This document shows, in pieces, positions 9,801-17,642 of a stretch of 64,000 bases of DNA. The position numbers were made by a program, and so were the translations under genes. The stretch's first letter is position 1. The number at the start of each line of letters is the position of its first letter. The notes beneath the pieces are model-generated. The model was not told the DNA's origin, made no database searches, and saw only the letters and a list, made by a program, of their open reading frames with translations. The DNA comes from JBBQVS01 sp963792705 (lineage in GTDB: Bacteria > Chloroflexota > Ktedonobacteria > Ktedonobacterales > Ktedonobacteraceae): contig CAWBXD010000011.1 in the NCBI GenBank assembly GCA_963792705.1, positions 806,001 to 870,000 of the forward strand, written 5' to 3'.

Positions 9801-9912
9801 GGACATCATTATCGCCAAGCATCGCAATGGACCAGTTGGCGAGGTCAGTCTCTTTTTCCAGGCCAGCCAGACACGATTCCGTGATCTGGAAGTCTCACCA
9901 CCAACAGAATAA
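6850..9912 (+). CDS. dnaB: Replicative DNA helicase DnaB with two inteins
   Basis: The 1020-residue precursor should splice to a DnaB of about 444 residues, the normal family size. It has the N-terminal DnaB domain (1-150), a linker helix, and the RecA-like domain. The extein P-loop ARPAMGK ends at residue 210 and resumes with T-S-F-A-L at 634, so intein 1 splits the Walker A motif. IIVDYLQLM (734-742) is Walker B. Intein 2 (804-956) interrupts DLRESG/SIEQD, the same place as the Synechocystis DnaB intein. The start is GTG at 6850 with GGAG about 10 nt upstream. It is first in an operon with DnaD-like and DnaC-like genes. Helicase activity should require both splicing events. Confidence 0.97.
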   Translation: MEKLLPQNIEAESGVLGSIIIDPEAIVQIADFLMAEDFYRDAHRTIYEVIIQLYEQQQPADFITICDELESRGKLESVGGPSYVTSLINQVPTSGNVEYYGRIVERTAILRRLIHAAGEIAAAAYQESDADVALEKAEQLIFNISQRHAHADFSPLRDILSDYMSKLDQLHDRRGTIVGVPTGFADLDRLTGGLQRSDLIILAARPAMGKCLTAWTLIDEPVTGERLTIEEYVKRQIPQILNISEEGKVRSTSISHWVDSGIQLCYRVQTRLGRMVEVTGHHPFLTVQGWKPLHDLSVGQRIGVPTSVPVFGTDESLPMDKVRLLAYFIAEGSLTSTSPAFTNTDPIIVSDFKSIIESYFPTCAIRQERITYTVAQQKNAYTQRGIAILPANPVTQWLRELELMGKLAKDKFFPDCVWTWSSRYLVEFLRALMSCDGCIYSFKGVPIIEFTVASQQLAADVNHAFTRFGIISKYCRKGNNAWRVEITSPESVRKYQQEIGWIGEKTTRFAEYEHAITSRGGNYGHAPEDVWQIIRADAQEQGLSLSRLAYVSGQTTKQGKYAGYHAHTNQSISRTRLSAFADALDSPTLRFIASPDIYWDKIVSIEAIGEHQVYDLSVPDGANFVAQDVFVHNTSFALSLAHNSAIKHKQSIAVFSLEMSKEQLVQRFLSMDAGIDQQRLRTGWIEDDEWERIIYAMGTLSEASIWIDDTAGISTMEMRSKARRLQAEHGVDLIIVDYLQLMQSTAGGSRNKNREQEISEISRNLKGLAREINVPVLALAQLSRAVESRSSKIPQLSDLRESGCVTGDTLVYLPDEGVYRPIEQLIGKTGFRVLALNEATWQLEPQPVTNAFATGVKPVYKMKTRLGRTIRATGNHKFLTIHGWKRLDELVKDERIALPRVLLESTHVIKSDNKYAQGDVYWDEIVSIEPDSEETVYDLTVNEHHNFVANNIITHNSIEQDSDIVMFIYRDDVYNPESERKNIADIIIAKHRNGPVGEVSLFFQASQTRFRDLEVSPPTE
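7480..8748 (+). other. DnaB intein 1: LAGLIDADG intein in the P-loop
   Basis: Residues 211-633 (423 aa) begin with Cys (CLTAWTL) and end VHN before Thr634, as class 1 inteins do. Block B is TGHHPFLTV (about 279-287). Two LAGLIDADG-like helices are visible, LLAYFIAEGS (about 324-333) and LVEFLRALMSCDG (about 425-437), so this is a full-length intein with a homing-endonuclease domain. The acidic residue of the first helix is E rather than D. Codon use is AT-richer than in the extein. The Mycobacterium smegmatis DnaBi1 intein also occupies the P-loop. Confidence 0.93.
9259..9717 (+). other. DnaB intein 2: mini-intein
   Basis: Residues 804-956 (153 aa) start CVTGDTLVYL and end ITHN before Ser957. 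Block B is ATGNHKFLT and the C-terminal blocks are VYDLTVNEHHNFVANN. There is no room for an endonuclease domain. It closely resembles the Synechocystis DnaB intein in insertion site and blocks (KTRLGRTI, GWKRLDEL, IYWD-like VYWDEIVSI). Confidence 0.93.
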
Positions 9913-9929
9913 CAAGGGGGTGGACACTT

Positions 9930-10742
9930 ATGCATAATATCAATAATATTCATGGCGATATAACTTCTTTTACAGGCTTCCCTTCGGGGAAAAATCCGTT
10001 TGTGCCGATACCAGAAATCTTCTTTACGCAAGTGCTACCGGAGATCGAGGATAGTGCCGAATTAAAGATTACACTACACCTGTTCTGGCTCTTGGCACAA
10101 AAGCAGGGCAATCCACGTTGTACTAGTGACCGTGAATTGCTGTCAGATGCAACCTTACTTCGTAGCCTAAGACGACGCGGCGACCCACGTCCGGCGGAAG
10201 AACGGCTTCGCCAAGGGTTAGATCAGGCAGTGGCACGAGGCACGCTACTACGGATACACTTAAAATTAATGAGCGAGGGTCGAGATGGAGTTGAAACTAT
10301 TGTATGGTATTTCTTTAATACGGCTCGTAGTCGCAAGGTCGTCGCGGAACTACAAGGGGGGGAAATGATTCCTGTGCGCTTGCTTACACCTGTCGAGGAG
10401 CAAGGGCAGGAGGAACAGGAAGATAGTCAGGAAAGTCTACAAACTATAGAACAAACAGTAGAAAAAGCGTATACTAGTAGTCAAGAGCAGAGAGCACGCC
10501 ATACGCAAAATGTCCAGGTACAAATAGAACGACCTAATATTTTTGTATTATATGAACAAAATATCAGTCTACTTTCTCCGTTAATTGCTGAAGAACTAAA
10601 AGACGCAGCAGATCATTATCCTGCGGAATGGATTGAAGCAGCATTCCGCGAGGCGGTCCAGCAGAACAAGCGAAAATGGAGTTATATTCGCGCCATTCTA
10701 CGGCGTTGGGAAACGGAAGGCAGGCAATCATGGAACGCCTGA
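9930..10742 (+). CDS. DnaD-domain primosome protein
   Basis: The 270-residue protein starts 17 nt after dnaB behind GGGGG. Residues 15-130 form a winged-helix-like N-terminus with FFTQVLPEI and ELKITLHLFWLL. A charged linker follows (about 150-190). The C-terminal 75 residues form a DnaB_2/DnaD domain: ELKDAADHYPAEWIEAAFREA and then KRKWSYIRAILRRWE, matching the family YIxxILxxW motif. DnaD-type proteins act in helicase loading at origins and restart sites. The gene order dnaB-dnaD-dnaC-like supports a primosome role. Its end overlaps the next gene by 13 nt, which suggests translational coupling. Confidence 0.85.
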   Translation: MHNINNIHGDITSFTGFPSGKNPFVPIPEIFFTQVLPEIEDSAELKITLHLFWLLAQKQGNPRCTSDRELLSDATLLRSLRRRGDPRPAEERLRQGLDQAVARGTLLRIHLKLMSEGRDGVETIVWYFFNTARSRKVVAELQGGEMIPVRLLTPVEEQGQEEQEDSQESLQTIEQTVEKAYTSSQEQRARHTQNVQVQIERPNIFVLYEQNISLLSPLIAEELKDAADHYPAEWIEAAFREAVQQNKRKWSYIRAILRRWETEGRQSWNA

Positions 10743-12439
10743 ATGATATTATGGGTAGGACGACGCAGCGACGCCAGCACTACTCCGAACAACGGTCGCC
10801 ACAGTCACAAGGCCAACAGGCTCAGCAGAGTCCGCGACCGGCACAACCACAGTACGGTCAGCAACAGACGAACACGCGTCCAGTCTCGCGTCCACCGTTA
10901 CGCGAACAAAACGCGCGACAGGGACAGCAGCGACCATATGTGCCACAACAACAGAGTCAGGCAATGCCTTCTAAGCGCGTCCAGCAGGAACCAACAGGAT
11001 ATGAGGAACGTTCTTACGGACCTCCACCAACCGCGCGTCCAGTACCAACACGTCCACCATTACGTGAACAAAATCAGTCACAACGCCCTGCCATGAACAG
11101 GTCTACAGCGTATCAGCCACAACGTCAAGAGCGACAGAGTATGCAGGAGCAGCCAATTGTTCATCCGCTTCAAACACGTCCTGTACATGTGTATCATCAA
11201 GCCGATGAGTACGCGTTCTCGCCAGTGGTACAAGCGGACGTGGTGGAAGATTGGGAAGACGATGAGGATGAAGAAGGGATGCAATACGGCGATTGGGAAG
11301 AGGGCGAAAGCGAAGTTGTGATCTATCAACGACCTCCCTCAGAGCCACAAACGCGGCCAAGAGGTGTGGCTTCAACTCCATCAAGAAATGACTATGGGCA
11401 AGCATATCCTCAACATCCCTTGGTGACGCGTGAGCTACCACGACCATCATCGAATGCAAACATGCAGGGGACACGTAGTTTGCGCGATGCACAACAGATG
11501 CAACCACCTGTACCACCAACGCGCGTACAGGAAATACAACCGCATCGTACAACACAGCCACTAGAAAGGCGTGTTATTACCGAAGCCGGACGCGAGCGCA
11601 CTGTAACACAAGGGCAAGTCCAACAACAAATGCAACAAAGACCCTTGCGTCAAATTGTGCCGCAGCCGAATGGACAAGTACGCGAACAAGCGGTTATGCC
11701 CTATCATACATCAACCATGTTGCCAGAGGTCATGCCGCTTGCTCCCACAAAAAGTGCGTGCCCACGTTGCAAGGGTGCAGGCTACTTGCGAGCAAATGTT
11801 CCCTTTGGTCATCCCAACTTTGGGAAACCTATCGCATGTGAATGCAAAGAGGCTGAAAAGAAAGAGAAACGTCGCCAGCAGTTACGCGATATGTCCAACA
11901 TGGATGCCTTCCGTCATTGCGATTTTAGAAGCTTTAATCCACATCTTCCCGGTACGCAAGAAGCATTTCAGGCGGCACTTGGATTTGCCCAGAATCCCGA
12001 GGGTTGGCTCTTCCTGATTGGACCTAATGGATGTGGTAAAACACATCTCGCAGCAGCTATTGCGAACCAAAGCCTTGAAGAAGGTGCCGTTGTTCTTTTT
12101 GCAGTTGTTCCTGATCTCCTCGATCACTTGCGAGCAGCATTTGCGCCAAATGCAACAGAGGTATACGATCAACTTTTCGCAAAAATGCGCGAGGCAGAGC
12201 TACTCATTCTCGACGACCTAGGTGCTCAGCAAAGTTCTTCCTGGGCTAATGAAAAGCTCTTTCAACTTCTCAATTATCGCTATAACATGGGTATGCCAAC
12301 GGTTATCACTGCTAATCCTAAAGGATTGCAAGGCGTTGATGAACGTATTCGTTCGCGTCTTAGCGATATTAGCCTTGTTGAAACAGTTGTCCTTGAACGT
12401 GCAAAAGATTATCGCCCCAATCATCCCCGTAGAGATTAA
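10730..12439 (+). CDS. DnaC/DnaI-type helicase-loader ATPase with long disordered N-terminus
   Basis: Start ATG at 10730 has GGAAGG 9 nt upstream; the frame is open further upstream but lacks an RBS. The protein is 569 residues. The first 340 or so are Gln/Pro/Arg-rich low complexity with a repeated RPPLREQN peptide and an acidic island (VVEDWEDDEDEEG). A zinc-finger-like CPRC...CEC (344-372) precedes an AAA+ domain: Walker A GPNGCGKT (431-438), Walker B LLILDDLG (about 491-498), and an Arg-rich RIRSRLSD near the end. The C-terminal part matches the DnaC/DnaI loader family, which places DnaB on DNA. Family members are usually 250-310 residues, so the N-terminal extension is unusual. Its role is unknown. 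Confidence 0.88.
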   Translation: MERLNDIMGRTTQRRQHYSEQRSPQSQGQQAQQSPRPAQPQYGQQQTNTRPVSRPPLREQNARQGQQRPYVPQQQSQAMPSKRVQQEPTGYEERSYGPPPTARPVPTRPPLREQNQSQRPAMNRSTAYQPQRQERQSMQEQPIVHPLQTRPVHVYHQADEYAFSPVVQADVVEDWEDDEDEEGMQYGDWEEGESEVVIYQRPPSEPQTRPRGVASTPSRNDYGQAYPQHPLVTRELPRPSSNANMQGTRSLRDAQQMQPPVPPTRVQEIQPHRTTQPLERRVITEAGRERTVTQGQVQQQMQQRPLRQIVPQPNGQVREQAVMPYHTSTMLPEVMPLAPTKSACPRCKGAGYLRANVPFGHPNFGKPIACECKEAEKKEKRRQQLRDMSNMDAFRHCDFRSFNPHLPGTQEAFQAALGFAQNPEGWLFLIGPNGCGKTHLAAAIANQSLEEGAVVLFAVVPDLLDHLRAAFAPNATEVYDQLFAKMREAELLILDDLGAQQSSSWANEKLFQLLNYRYNMGMPTVITANPKGLQGVDERIRSRLSDISLVETVVLERAKDYRPNHPRRD

Positions 12440-12445
12440 CTTCCC

Positions 12446-12513
12446 TTTCAGATGGAAAAGCAAGCGACCTGCAAGAACATGTTCTTGCAGGTCGCTTGCT
12501 TTTCCATCTGAAA
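12446..12513 (+). terminator. 68-nt perfect palindrome after the dnaB operon
   Basis: The two 34-nt arms (12446-12479 and 12480-12513) are exact complements with no loop, starting 7 nt after the loader stop codon. It probably ends the replication operon. A perfect loopless palindrome of this length can also form a DNA cruciform. Only four A residues follow, with no T-run on the plus strand, so an intrinsic-terminator function is inferred. Confidence 0.7.
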
Positions 12514-12523
12514 ACATTAACCA

Positions 12524-12552
12524 TTGACATTTTCTTACTTCTCATTTAAAAT
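12524..12552 (+). promoter_or_regulatory. Sigma-70-type promoter for the TetR gene
   Basis: TTGACA (12524-12529), 17-nt spacer, TAAAAT (12547-12552). The operator directly overlaps the -10 box and the start region. Confidence 0.75.
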
Positions 12553-12591
12553 TATGACTATCGGGTCATAATTTTATTGTTTAGTCATAAT
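12550..12591. promoter_or_regulatory. Inverted-repeat operator, probably bound by the adjacent TetR
   Basis: AATTATGAC (12550-12558) and GTCATAATT (12565-12573) form a palindrome with a 6-nt spacer. A third half-site GTCATAAT lies at 12584-12591. Its position over the -10 and start region suggests autorepression of the TetR/MFS pair. Confidence 0.7.
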
Positions 12592-12618
12592 CTCTAGTGT
12601 AAGTTAGGGTTGCTGTAC

Positions 12619-13245
12619 ATGGTGCAAGATGTGGATACGCCGCGCCGCTCGCTCAAAGAGAGACAGCGACAGGAGCGCGAAGAGCTTATTCTGCAAGCAT
12701 CGGAAGAGGTCCTGTTGGAAAAAGGGTATCAGGACGCTTCTATGGATGAGATTGCGGCAAGAGTAGGAATTGCGAAAGGAACGCTTTACCTGCATTTCGC
12801 GGGTAAGGAAGACCTGGTGATCGCGCTTCTCGAACGTGAGATGCAAGCATTTCTCAAAGTGATAGAAGATGCAGTTGCCTCTCACACAACTACTCGTGTT
12901 ACGTTAGAAACTATTCTTCGTGCAATGTATAAAGGGTTGCAGGGAAAGCGTTTTCAACTGCTCTCGTCTCTTATCGAAAGCACGGATACACGCGTACAGC
13001 TTTTGGAGAAACGAGAGAAGTTACGTGGTTCAAAAGAGCGTGTTATGCATGCCATCACGCAACTACTGGAGCAAGGGAAGGTCACGGGCGAATTTGATCG
13101 TACTCTACCAACTTCAGTTATGCTCAACACCTTTTTTACGCTTCTGCCTCGACGCGGCTCTGAACTGTATAATGAATATATAGCATCCGATGAACTAGTG
13201 ACACACTTACTACATTTTTACTTTAAGGGCATAGCTGCTGTGTAG
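12619..13245 (+). CDS. TetR/AcrR-family repressor
   Basis: The 208-residue protein has an N-terminal HTH typical of the family: ILQASEEVLLEKGYQDASMD followed by EIAARVGIAKGTLYLHFAGKEDL (about residues 25-68). The C-terminal ligand-binding part is not specific. ATG at 12619 is preferred over TTG at 12610 because AGGG is correctly spaced. The stop codon TAG (13243-13245) is the first triplet of a TAGGGACC palindrome. The next gene encodes a drug-type exporter, so it probably controls that pump and itself through the operator at 12550-12591. Confidence 0.9.
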   Translation: MVQDVDTPRRSLKERQRQEREELILQASEEVLLEKGYQDASMDEIAARVGIAKGTLYLHFAGKEDLVIALLEREMQAFLKVIEDAVASHTTTRVTLETILRAMYKGLQGKRFQLLSSLIESTDTRVQLLEKREKLRGSKERVMHAITQLLEQGKVTGEFDRTLPTSVMLNTFFTLLPRRGSELYNEYIASDELVTHLLHFYFKGIAAV

Positions 13246-13307
13246 GGACCGATGAATTGCGTCTTGTTGCATTATATACAACAGGATGCGATTCATCGGT
13301 CCCTACC
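13241..13307. repeat. TAGGGACC palindrome, simple class, copy 1
   Basis: Outer arms 13242-13257 and 13291-13306 are exact complements. Inner segments TGCGTCTTGTTG and CAACAGGATGCG pair imperfectly. It fills the gap between the TetR and MFS genes and contains the TetR stop codon. Confidence 0.85.
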
Positions 13308-13322
13308 AAAAAGGATTTCTTT

Positions 13323-14963
13323 ATGCAAGTATCTGTACCGACTGCTCCACGGACAATAGGCAATGTTCCATACAAGTGGATTGTTGCACTTGTCGTGATT
13401 TTTGGGTTATTCATGACTATCCTGGATGGCACGATTGTAAACATTGCCATTCCTCGCTTGCAAAACGTCTTCGGGGTAACACTCACAAGTGTACAATGGG
13501 TATTAACCGCATATACACTAGTACAAGGTGTTGCGACACCACTGACCGCATATCTATCACAGCGTCTTGGAGCCAAACGCTTGTATCTACTCGCGCTCGC
13601 TGGCTTTACCATTGGCTCAGTATTGTGTGGACTTTCTTTCAGTTTGCCGATGTTGATCTTCTTTCGTATTGTACAGGCGGCAACAGGAGCATTTTTATCG
13701 CCTCTTGCGATTACCTTGCTCTGGACTGAGTTCCCTCCAGAGGAGCGTGGCACCGCATTGGGCGCGCTAGGTGTGCCTATATTGCTAGCACCAGCACTCG
13801 GTCCAACTATCGGGGGTTATATTGTGACGTATCTGGGCTGGCAGCTCATCTTCTTCGTCAACCTGCCAATAGGTATTCTCGGCATCATTCTGGGCGTCCT
13901 ATTCTTACGTGAAACCATCGCTGAGAGACGTGCTTCGTTCGACCTCCCTGGCTTTCTTTGCTCCGCTATTGGTTTAGCATCCTTGCTCTATGGCTTATCG
14001 GATGCAAGCACCGATGGTTGGGGTTCTACGAAAGTATTAGGGTTCCTTACGTTGGGTGTCATCATGCTTGTCCTCTTTGTGATCGTTGAGCTAAATACGG
14101 CACGTCGTGAGCGACAACCACTGCTAGACATACGTGTGTTTGGCAATAGGTCCTTTGCTACCAGTAGTATCGCCAGTATATTCGTCACATTCGCACTGTA
14201 TGGTGGTCTCTTTGTCATTCCAATCTACTTGCAAAGTGTACGTGGACTCTCGGCCTATCAAGCAGGATTACTCTTGCTCCCGCAAGCCTTTGCGTCTATG
14301 GTATCCTCAGTCATTGGTGGTCGTCTGGTAGACAGGCTAGGAGTGCGAGGCGTTGTCATTCCAGGCTTGGTAATCCTCGCCATCGCGCTCTGGCTACTAA
14401 CCTTTATTGGCGTCAACACGCCTTATGGTACACTGCAAATATGGTTGATTATACGCAGCTTTGCATTAGGCTTCTGCTTCCAACCGCTATCTGTGGCGGC
14501 CCTTTCAGAGATTAAGCCACGTATGTTGTCACAGGCAACAGCGGTTAATACAACGCTACGTTTCGTCATAAGCTCGCTCGCCGTTGCTGTCATTGCCACG
14601 CTTATACAGAGCCAGACCTCAGTTCATTATGCTCATCTGGCGGAACAAGTCACAGCAACCTCACAACTTGGACAGCTTGTACCGCTACTACAGGGTCTCT
14701 TCTTGCAAGCGGGAGCAACCTCACCCACCGCAGCATATGCCGCAGCCCTTCAAACGATAAGTGGGTTGGTACAACAACAGTCGGTTGTTTTAGCCATGCA
14801 AGATGCCTTCAGGTTGAGCGTTGTGCTCACAGGCTTTGCTATTATAGCGTCCTTCTTTGTACGCTATAGAACGCGACGTGCGGCACCAACGGGAACACAA
14901 CAACTCACTCAGGAAGATCATGAGGCAGCCGCGGCTCGCGAAGAGGCGACATTAGCGGTGTAA
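13323..14963 (+). CDS. MFS drug exporter, DHA2 (EmrB/QacA) family
   Basis: The 546-residue integral membrane protein has about 14 hydrophobic segments, the DHA2 layout. Visible family features include FMTILDGTIVNIAIP in helix 1 (motif D1-like), the R-L-GAKR loop after helix 2, and the antiporter motif C region GVPILLAPALGPTIGGYI. It probably exports hydrophobic compounds using the proton gradient. ATG 13323 has AAGGA 7 nt upstream; the longer frame back to 13257 is only the read-through of the palindrome. It is likely repressed by the upstream TetR. The C-terminal tail is charged and cytosolic. Confidence 0.92.
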   Translation: MQVSVPTAPRTIGNVPYKWIVALVVIFGLFMTILDGTIVNIAIPRLQNVFGVTLTSVQWVLTAYTLVQGVATPLTAYLSQRLGAKRLYLLALAGFTIGSVLCGLSFSLPMLIFFRIVQAATGAFLSPLAITLLWTEFPPEERGTALGALGVPILLAPALGPTIGGYIVTYLGWQLIFFVNLPIGILGIILGVLFLRETIAERRASFDLPGFLCSAIGLASLLYGLSDASTDGWGSTKVLGFLTLGVIMLVLFVIVELNTARRERQPLLDIRVFGNRSFATSSIASIFVTFALYGGLFVIPIYLQSVRGLSAYQAGLLLLPQAFASMVSSVIGGRLVDRLGVRGVVIPGLVILAIALWLLTFIGVNTPYGTLQIWLIIRSFALGFCFQPLSVAALSEIKPRMLSQATAVNTTLRFVISSLAVAVIATLIQSQTSVHYAHLAEQVTATSQLGQLVPLLQGLFLQAGATSPTAAYAAALQTISGLVQQQSVVLAMQDAFRLSVVLTGFAIIASFFVRYRTRRAAPTGTQQLTQEDHEAAAAREEATLAV

Positions 14964-14982
14964 CAGCTTTCTACACATATAC

Positions 14983-15033
14983 ATCTCCACAGGTTGGGTA
15001 AAATGCTAAGTATTTTATCCAACCTGTGGAGAT
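14983..15033 (+). terminator. Stem-loop after the MFS gene
   Basis: Arms 14983-15004 and 15012-15033 pair over 22 bp with one G-T wobble and a 7-nt loop. A pyrimidine-rich tract follows (15041-15055). Confidence 0.7.
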
Positions 15034-15200
15034 TCTAGCACTCTTTCTTTTTTCTGCTTGCGTTTATTTCTTGCAGGTGCTATCATAACAAGTACATATT
15101 CCTATTGGAAGGAATACCCTCTGCACACAGTTTTTCGGCAATCTAGCTCTTCCACTGTAAGGTGGGAGAAGAACCGTGAATGATAAAAAAGGAGCTAAGA

Positions 15201-15863
15201 ATGAGCAGCATATTCAATCCCCGCGATCCTAAATGGGTCAAGGAGTCAAGAGAGTTTCTCGAGCCACGAGGAATGATCCCTGCTGTTATCGAGTCAACAC
15301 CACGCGGTGAGCGTTCGTGGGACCTGTATTCGCGTTTGCTGAAGGAGCGCATCATTTTCATTGGTACGCCCATTGATGATAATGTCGCCAACAGCGTTGT
15401 CGCACAGTTGCTGTACCTCCAGAGCGAGGACGCAACCAAAGACATCAACATGTACATCAACTCCCCAGGTGGAGTAATCTATGCTGGCCTTGCCATTTAT
15501 GACACCATGCAGTGGTTGCGCCCAGATGTATCAACAGTTTGTATGGGCATGGCAATGAGCATGGGAGCTGTTCTCCTGACTGCTGGTCAGAAGGGCAAAC
15601 GTTATGCACTGCCAAACTCAACGGTGCTTATTCACCAGCCACTGGGTGGTGCCGAAGGTCAGGCAACTGATATTGAAATTACTGCCCGTGAGGTTCTGCG
15701 TCTGCGCCGTAGCTTGACCGAAATTCTCGCCAAGCACACAGGACAGTCAATCGAGCGTATCACGCAAGACTCCGACCGCAACTACTACCTCACTGCTCCT
15801 CAGGCTGTGGAGTATGGTCTCGTTGACGAGGTTCTCGGCAACGAAGAAGATGTAATGCGTTAA
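15201..15863 (+). CDS. clpP: ATP-dependent Clp protease proteolytic subunit
   Basis: The 220-residue serine peptidase forms the barrel of the Clp protease with a ClpX/ClpC-type unfoldase. The catalytic triad is visible: Ser120 in GMAMSMGA, His145 in VLIHQPLGG, and Asp190 in TQDSDRN. The usual motif is GxAASMGA, so the MAM before Ser is a mild variant. The N-terminus is about 20 residues longer than in E. coli mature ClpP and could be a propeptide or extended axial loop. ATG 15201 follows GGAG at 15191-15194; ATG 15180 lacks an RBS. No clpX is adjacent in the window, so the partner is encoded elsewhere. Confidence 0.96.
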   Translation: MSSIFNPRDPKWVKESREFLEPRGMIPAVIESTPRGERSWDLYSRLLKERIIFIGTPIDDNVANSVVAQLLYLQSEDATKDINMYINSPGGVIYAGLAIYDTMQWLRPDVSTVCMGMAMSMGAVLLTAGQKGKRYALPNSTVLIHQPLGGAEGQATDIEITAREVLRLRRSLTEILAKHTGQSIERITQDSDRNYYLTAPQAVEYGLVDEVLGNEEDVMR

Positions 15864-15874
15864 GAGAATTTTGT

Positions 15875-15939
15875 AAAGATTGCACCTGTGTTGTTGTCCA
15901 ATATCTTTGGTATCGGATGACAATACAGGTGCAATCTTT
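15875..15939 (+). terminator. Stem-loop between clpP and the HAD gene
   Basis: Arms 15875-15889 and 15925-15939 are exact 15-bp complements; the interior also pairs partly (TTGTTGTCC with GGATGACAA). It ends just upstream of the HAD gene RBS, so it may also affect that leader. Confidence 0.6.
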
Positions 15940-15962
15940 ATGAAGAAGATGGGAGAGTACGC

Positions 15963-16877
15963 GTGTCCAGAAAAATCGTACCAGCACTGGAAGGACGAAC
16001 GGTTCGTTGTATTCTTTTTGACCTTGGAAACACTCTTTGGGCATACAAAGATCGAGCTATTCGTAAAACATCAGAAAAAAAAGCACAACAGCAAGCAGTA
16101 GCTCTTCTTCGTAGTCGTGTTGATCCACGCGCTTTCCCCGATGTGGACGATGACACGTTGATTGACCAAATTTTTGAGAGTATAGAGCAACAAATGTATG
16201 CAACACGACCCGATATGCGTGTTGTGCCCGACATCATTCTCGCAACAGTCACAGCTCTACAAACGCTCGGCTTTACAAACGTTGAACGTAGTTTAGGCGA
16301 AGAAGTATACGAGATACTACGGGATGACATTCCTGCAACTCGCGTCCTTTTTGAAGACGTGCTAACAACGCTCGCAACGCTACAAAAGCGTGGATTTCTC
16401 CTCAATATAGTAAGCAATCGTGGTTATGGTGGACAACCATTTAGAGTTGGTATGCAAGAAATTGGTCTGCAGGAGTATTTTGACCCACAAAAAATCGCTA
16501 TTTCAATTGATTTGGGGAGCAATAAGCCTGACGCGTATATCTTTCAATACGCTCTTGATGCACTTCACGTTACACCAGAAGAGAGCGTCATGGTAGGTGA
16601 CTCGCTTGGGGCCGACGTTGTTGGTGCAAAACGCTTGAATATGATTGCTGTTTGGAAGCCCGAACCACGCCTGTTTGAAAAGGCGCGTGCGAAAGCACAA
16701 GAGCACGCTGTACCACCATCTTCTTTCGAGGAGTATGTACTTAAAGATGTGTTTAGACGTGCAAAAAAGCGAGAAGAAAAGAAGGGAAGGCTTGTTCCAG
16801 TAGAGCTTCAACCTGACCTTGTGATTGAACATCTTAGCGAACTACTCGATGTGTTTGTGGAAGTAGGGAAGCAATAA
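15963..16877 (+). CDS. HAD-superfamily hydrolase
   Basis: The 304-residue protein has HAD motif I as FDLGNTLW (about residues 19-26), motif II as VSNRGYGG, motif III Lys in NKPDAYIF, and motif IV VMVGDSLGADVVGA. The second motif-I Asp of phosphatases is Gly here, so a phosphatase reaction is not certain. The helical cap region lies between motifs I and II. The C-terminal 70 residues are charged and outside the core fold. GTG start at 15963 is supported by GGGAGAG upstream. The stop is one nucleotide before the methyltransferase start, so the two genes are probably cotranscribed. The substrate is unknown. Confidence 0.85.
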   Translation: MSRKIVPALEGRTVRCILFDLGNTLWAYKDRAIRKTSEKKAQQQAVALLRSRVDPRAFPDVDDDTLIDQIFESIEQQMYATRPDMRVVPDIILATVTALQTLGFTNVERSLGEEVYEILRDDIPATRVLFEDVLTTLATLQKRGFLLNIVSNRGYGGQPFRVGMQEIGLQEYFDPQKIAISIDLGSNKPDAYIFQYALDALHVTPEESVMVGDSLGADVVGAKRLNMIAVWKPEPRLFEKARAKAQEHAVPPSSFEEYVLKDVFRRAKKREEKKGRLVPVELQPDLVIEHLSELLDVFVEVGKQ

Positions 16878-16878
16878 G

Positions 16879-17607
16879 ATGGCCGCGAATGTGCGTAAAC
16901 TCCTTTTCGAGACCCTGTACAAGAATAGCTATCTCTACCGCTTCGCAAGCACTATTCCTTTCGCGGGACAATGGCGGGTCTGGCAACGTCTGGTGTTGTC
17001 GCGCATTAAGGGTACGGATGTTTTAGAGCTGGGTTGTGGCCTCGGCGATCTGTTTGTCGATATGCTTAACGCAGGCTACAATTGTCGTGCGGTAGAACAT
17101 TCGCCGCAGATGGTTGCAGCGGCCCGTGACACGATACGTAAACGTAGAATTGGTCAGACAGCGTGGATTATGCAAGGCTCGGCGCAACACTTGCCATTTA
17201 GCAACGGTTCGTTTGATACAGTGGTGAGCACATTCCCATCCGAGTACATCTACGATCCAGATACAATTGCAGAAGTTGAGCGTGTGTTGCGTCCCGGCGG
17301 TCGCGTTATCGTGATAGAGGGAGCGAACTTACTACCCGTTGGTTTGTTACAACCGTTCCTGGTCTTGTTACAAGCACTTGTTTATGGACCTTCGGCACTC
17401 TTTGGACCTCGCAAGCAACGCACCCTGCAAGATGAAGTTACGCGGAGTAAGGCGACCAGCACCCCTGATATCATTACCGAAGTATTACCCGATGCGTGGT
17501 TTGGTCGCCTCATACCATTAGAACAGGTTGGACTACAACGTCGCTCCGAACGTATTCGTAGTCGTCGTTGGGAGGTATATATGACAATAGGTGAGAAATC
17601 TTCATAA
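16879..17607 (+). CDS. Class I SAM-dependent methyltransferase (UbiE/Methyltransf_11 type)
   Basis: The 242-residue protein shows motif I VLELGCGLGDLF (about residues 48-59), acidic motif II (AVEHSPQM), SFDTVVSTF for motif IV, and the post-I LRPGGRVIVIEG strand typical of this fold. A hydrophobic stretch near 155-175 may touch the membrane or bind a lipid-like substrate. It is tightly coupled to the HAD hydrolase. The methyl acceptor cannot be told from sequence. Confidence 0.85.
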   Translation: MAANVRKLLFETLYKNSYLYRFASTIPFAGQWRVWQRLVLSRIKGTDVLELGCGLGDLFVDMLNAGYNCRAVEHSPQMVAAARDTIRKRRIGQTAWIMQGSAQHLPFSNGSFDTVVSTFPSEYIYDPDTIAEVERVLRPGGRVIVIEGANLLPVGLLQPFLVLLQALVYGPSALFGPRKQRTLQDEVTRSKATSTPDIITEVLPDAWFGRLIPLEQVGLQRRSERIRSRRWEVYMTIGEKSS

Positions 17608-17642
17608 GAATAATTATGTGTGGAAGTGATTTAAAAGAGGAC

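Noticed and set aside
13223..13753. 176-residue minus-strand frame
   Set aside because: It starts inside the MFS gene and runs through the palindrome; the MFS reading is far stronger.
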